NCBI GenBank assembly: GCA_028869355.1
Contig: JAGWSK010000500.1
Location: 1-8,427 of the forward strand
Reading direction: 5' to 3'
Length of the DNA: 8,427 nucleotides
Source: Alphaproteobacteria bacterium
Lineage (GTDB): Bacteria > Pseudomonadota > Alphaproteobacteria > Micropepsales > Micropepsaceae
How positions within the stretch are numbered: position 1 is the first letter of the stretch; the number at the start of each line of letters is the position of its first letter. The notes beneath the pieces are model-generated. The model ran no database searches. It was not told the DNA's origin and worked only from the letters and a program-made list of their open reading frames with translations. Made by a program: the position numbers and the translations under genes. Shown in pieces: positions 6,897-8,427 of this stretch.

Positions 6897-6921
6897 AACC
6901 CGTGACTTCGAAATTTGTTCC
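6897..6921 (-). promoter_or_regulatory. Putative EcfG-type general stress promoter
   Basis: On the minus strand, GGAAC (6921-6917) is followed after exactly 16 bases by GGTT (6900-6897). The alphaproteobacterial EcfG/SigT consensus is GGAAC-N16/17-CGTT, so only the first -10 base deviates. Transcription would begin near 6890, just before the Shine-Dalgarno, giving a short leader for the lipoprotein gene. The match is seen in the sequence; sigma-factor use is inference. Confidence 0.45.
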
Positions 6922-6969
6922 GGACTGGCCGAATGGGCGCGGGTTGCGTATCCTGCAGCATACTCCCCC

Positions 6970-7045
6970 CTGGTGGCCCGATTCTGAAATTCGCTTGATC
7001 TCAATATCGGCAGCAGGGCGAATTTCAGAATCGAAAGGCCACCAG
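6970..7045. repeat. Long imperfect palindrome, copy 1 of a paired hairpin element
   Basis: The left arm (6970-6994) begins CTGGTGGCC and continues CGATTCTGAAATTCGC. The right arm (7018-7045) is its complement plus an extra AAA at 7034-7036. The fold is therefore a 9-bp outer stem, a 3-nt bulge on the right arm, a 16-bp inner stem and a 23-nt loop (6995-7017) containing ATATCGGCAGCA (7004-7015). No T-tract follows, so it is not a normal terminator. It sits between divergent genes, 49 nt upstream of the EcfG-like promoter, and is not coding. Confidence 0.85.
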
Positions 7046-7061
7046 CAAATCATTAATTCTG

Positions 7062-7135
7062 AGTGTCGTTTCGGTTTCGAAGTTCGCAAAGCGGGTTCTA
7101 TATCGGCATCATGCGAACTTCGAAACCACGACACT
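7062..7135. repeat. Long imperfect palindrome, copy 2 of a paired hairpin element
   Basis: The left arm (7062-7088) is AGTGTCGT, an unpaired TTC (7070-7072), then GGTTTCGAAGTTCGCA. The right arm (7112-7135) complements the paired parts exactly. The architecture is an 8-bp outer stem, a 3-nt bulge on the left arm, a 16-bp inner stem and a 23-nt loop (7089-7111) with ATATCGGCATCA (7100-7111). It starts 16 nt after copy 1 and ends 11 nt before the likely ATG of the ABC ATPase gene. It may therefore lie in that gene's leader or promoter. Confidence 0.85.
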
Positions 7136-7146
7136 GGCCGGTTTCG

Positions 7147-7944
7147 ATGCACACCGTGGCAACACAGGATCAATACGCGCGCACGCCGGTCTGCCCGGCG
7201 GGGGATGCCGCCATATCCGTTCACGGCCTCATCAAGCGCTACGGTGAGGTCACTGCAGTCGATTCCATCGACTTCGAAGTTAAGCGCGGTTCGTTTACCG
7301 CGTTGCTTGGCGGCAACGGGGCGGGAAAAACCACCACCATCGCGATTTTGCTTGGGCTGATCCGGCCGACAGCCGGGCGCATAAGCATCCTGGGGCAGGA
7401 CTTTGCCCGGCATGCCAAAGCAGTCCTCGCGCGAATGAATTTTCAAAGTCCCTATGCCGATCTGCCACGCCGCCTGACGATTCGTCAGAATCTGATGATA
7501 TACGGACGTCTTTACGGCGTCGTTAAAGCGTCCGCGCAGATCCGGCACCTGGCGCGTGAGCTGGATTTGGAAGGATTGCTCGACCGGCCGCTGGGAGAAT
7601 TGTCGGCGGGTCAGCGTACCCGTGCGGGCCTCGCGAAAGCTTTTATTAACCGTCCGGAGCTGGTGCTGCTGGACGAGCCGACGGCCTCGCTGGACCCGGA
7701 CACTGCGGACTGGGTTCGCAGTTTTCTCGCGCGCTATGCGGCCGAAAGGCAGGCAACATTCTTCATCGCCTCGCACAACATGCCGGAAGTCGAACGGCTG
7801 TGCGATTCCGTGTTGATGATGCGCAGCGGACGGATTGTCGATTCAGGCTCGCCCAAGGAGCTGATCGCGAAATATGGCCGCACCACGCTGGAGGATGTGT
7901 TTCTCGACGTGGCGCGCTTTGGTCCGAAGGAAGCTGCGGGATGA
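7147..7944 (+). CDS. ABC transporter ATP-binding protein (ABC-2 exporter type)
   Basis: A 265-residue ATPase that would energise an ABC-2 exporter at the inner membrane. Motifs in order are the A-loop Tyr in RYGEV (31-35), Walker A GGNGAGKT (55-62), the Q-loop in NFQSPY (98-103), signature LSAGQRTR (152-159), Walker B LVLLDEPTA (172-180), D-loop SLDP (181-184) and H-loop His210. The signature reads LSAGQ rather than the common LSGGQ, which is tolerated in the family. The C-terminus TTLEDVFLDVAR (246-257) is typical of NatA/CcmA-like exporters. The start is uncertain: ATG 7147 is preferred, but the frame is open upstream to an ATG at 7111 and a GTG at 7063, both inside the palindrome, and none has a good Shine-Dalgarno. 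It overlaps the permease gene by ATGA. The substrate is unknown. Confidence 0.88.
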   Translation: MHTVATQDQYARTPVCPAGDAAISVHGLIKRYGEVTAVDSIDFEVKRGSFTALLGGNGAGKTTTIAILLGLIRPTAGRISILGQDFARHAKAVLARMNFQSPYADLPRRLTIRQNLMIYGRLYGVVKASAQIRHLARELDLEGLLDRPLGELSAGQRTRAGLAKAFINRPELVLLDEPTASLDPDTADWVRSFLARYAAERQATFFIASHNMPEVERLCDSVLMMRSGRIVDSGSPKELIAKYGRTTLEDVFLDVARFGPKEAAG

Positions 7945-8427
7945 TATCTTACGGAACACCGCGGCGGATCGGCGCCGTCCTGTTGCGGCACTGGTACCTG
8001 ATCGCGGGATCATGGCCGCGCTTTCTCGACCTGTGCTACTGGCCGATCGTCCAGATGATCATGTGGGGTTTTATCCAGACCTTCATGATGCGCCAGTCGA
8101 GTTTCTTCGCCCAGGCAGGTGGAATTCTGCTCGGTGCGGTCATGCTTTGGGACGTGCTGTTCCGCGGGCAGATTGGACTGGCGATTTCCTTTTTCGAAGA
8201 GGTCTATTCGCGCAATCTCGGTCATCTCATGGCGACACCGCTCAGGATCGGTGAATACATGGCGTCGCTGATGATCGTCAGCCTGATGCGCACGGCGATC
8301 GGCCTGTTCCCCGCAACATTGCTCGCGATCTGGTTTTTCGGATTTTCCCTCTATTCGCTTGGCATCGCGTTGGTGGCTTTCTTTGTCATCCTGATCGCAT
8401 TCGGCTGGAGCATCGGGCTATTCGTTG
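7941..8427 (+). CDS. ABC-2 type transporter permease, N-terminal part
   Basis: The frame opens with the ATG inside the ATGA that ends the ATPase gene and stays open to the window edge, giving 162 residues. A short cytoplasmic N-terminus with RHWYLIAGSWPRFLDLCYWP (16-35) precedes four hydrophobic stretches at about 30-50, 57-82, 106-133 and 137-162. The segment FFEEVYSRNLGHLMATPLR (84-102) is the conserved cytoplasmic region of ABC-2 permeases between helices 2 and 3. This subunit would form the membrane channel with the preceding ATPase. Roughly the last 100 residues are expected beyond 8427. The cargo cannot be inferred from the sequence. Confidence 0.88.
   Translation, partial: MISYGTPRRIGAVLLRHWYLIAGSWPRFLDLCYWPIVQMIMWGFIQTFMMRQSSFFAQAGGILLGAVMLWDVLFRGQIGLAISFFEEVYSRNLGHLMATPLRIGEYMASLMIVSLMRTAIGLFPATLLAIWFFGFSLYSLGIALVAFFVILIAFGWSIGLFV

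Noticed and set aside
6875..6961. Longer lipoprotein reading frame starting at 6961
   Set aside because: It would bury the signal peptide 29 residues inside the protein and run over the consensus Shine-Dalgarno and the putative EcfG promoter.
7082..7098. Alphaproteobacterial LexA box (GTTC-N7-GTTC) in the copy 2 hairpin
   Set aside because: The two GTTC halves are separated by nine bases rather than seven, and they belong to the stem-loop.
6970..7135. Integron attC site or CRISPR repeats
   Set aside because: The hairpins lack the RYYYAAC/GTTRRRY ends of attC, no integrase is near, and there are only two diverged copies with no spacer-like units.

Overview
The window looks like chromosomal DNA of a GC-rich alphaproteobacterium. 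The evidence is an HslVU protease pair facing hisB, a RegB/RegA (PrrB/PrrA, ActS/ActR) redox two-component pair with near-canonical motifs, and a GGAAC-N16-GGTT element like the EcfG general-stress promoters of that class. I cannot fix the order or genus. No phage, transposase, CRISPR, rRNA or tRNA gene is visible.

Layout. Positions 1-1988 are read leftward: hslV and hslU (4-nt overlap), then the first 21 codons of metK, whose leader could fold over its own ribosome binding site. A short divergent gap (1989-2076) separates them from a rightward pair, hisB and an APC-family amino acid permease with a TTG start. The permease meets the regBA pair tail to tail, with a 36-bp coding overlap. RegB is a membrane sensor kinase with the quinone-site motif and the redox cysteine of its family, and regA lies just downstream on the same strand. 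Right of regB is a strong intrinsic terminator that ends the transcript of a DUF4142 lipoprotein gene, which has a consensus Shine-Dalgarno sequence and an EcfG-like promoter. The window ends in a rightward ABC-2 exporter operon (ATPase plus partial permease, ATGA overlap).

The least explained part is 6970-7135, between the lipoprotein gene and the ABC operon. It holds two adjacent long imperfect palindromes with the same architecture: an outer stem of 8-9 bp, a 3-nt bulge, a 16-bp inner stem and a 23-nt loop. They differ in sequence, but every inner-stem difference is compensated on the opposite arm. The loops share ATATCGGCAnCA in the same orientation, while the bulges sit on opposite arms. 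This is the best candidate here for an undescribed structured or mobile element.

Functional themes are protein quality control (HslVU), SAM synthesis (MetK), histidine synthesis (HisB), amino acid uptake, redox-responsive transcription (RegBA), an envelope stress lipoprotein and an exporter of unknown substrate. Apart from the short co-directional pairs, nothing in the sequence ties these into one pathway.
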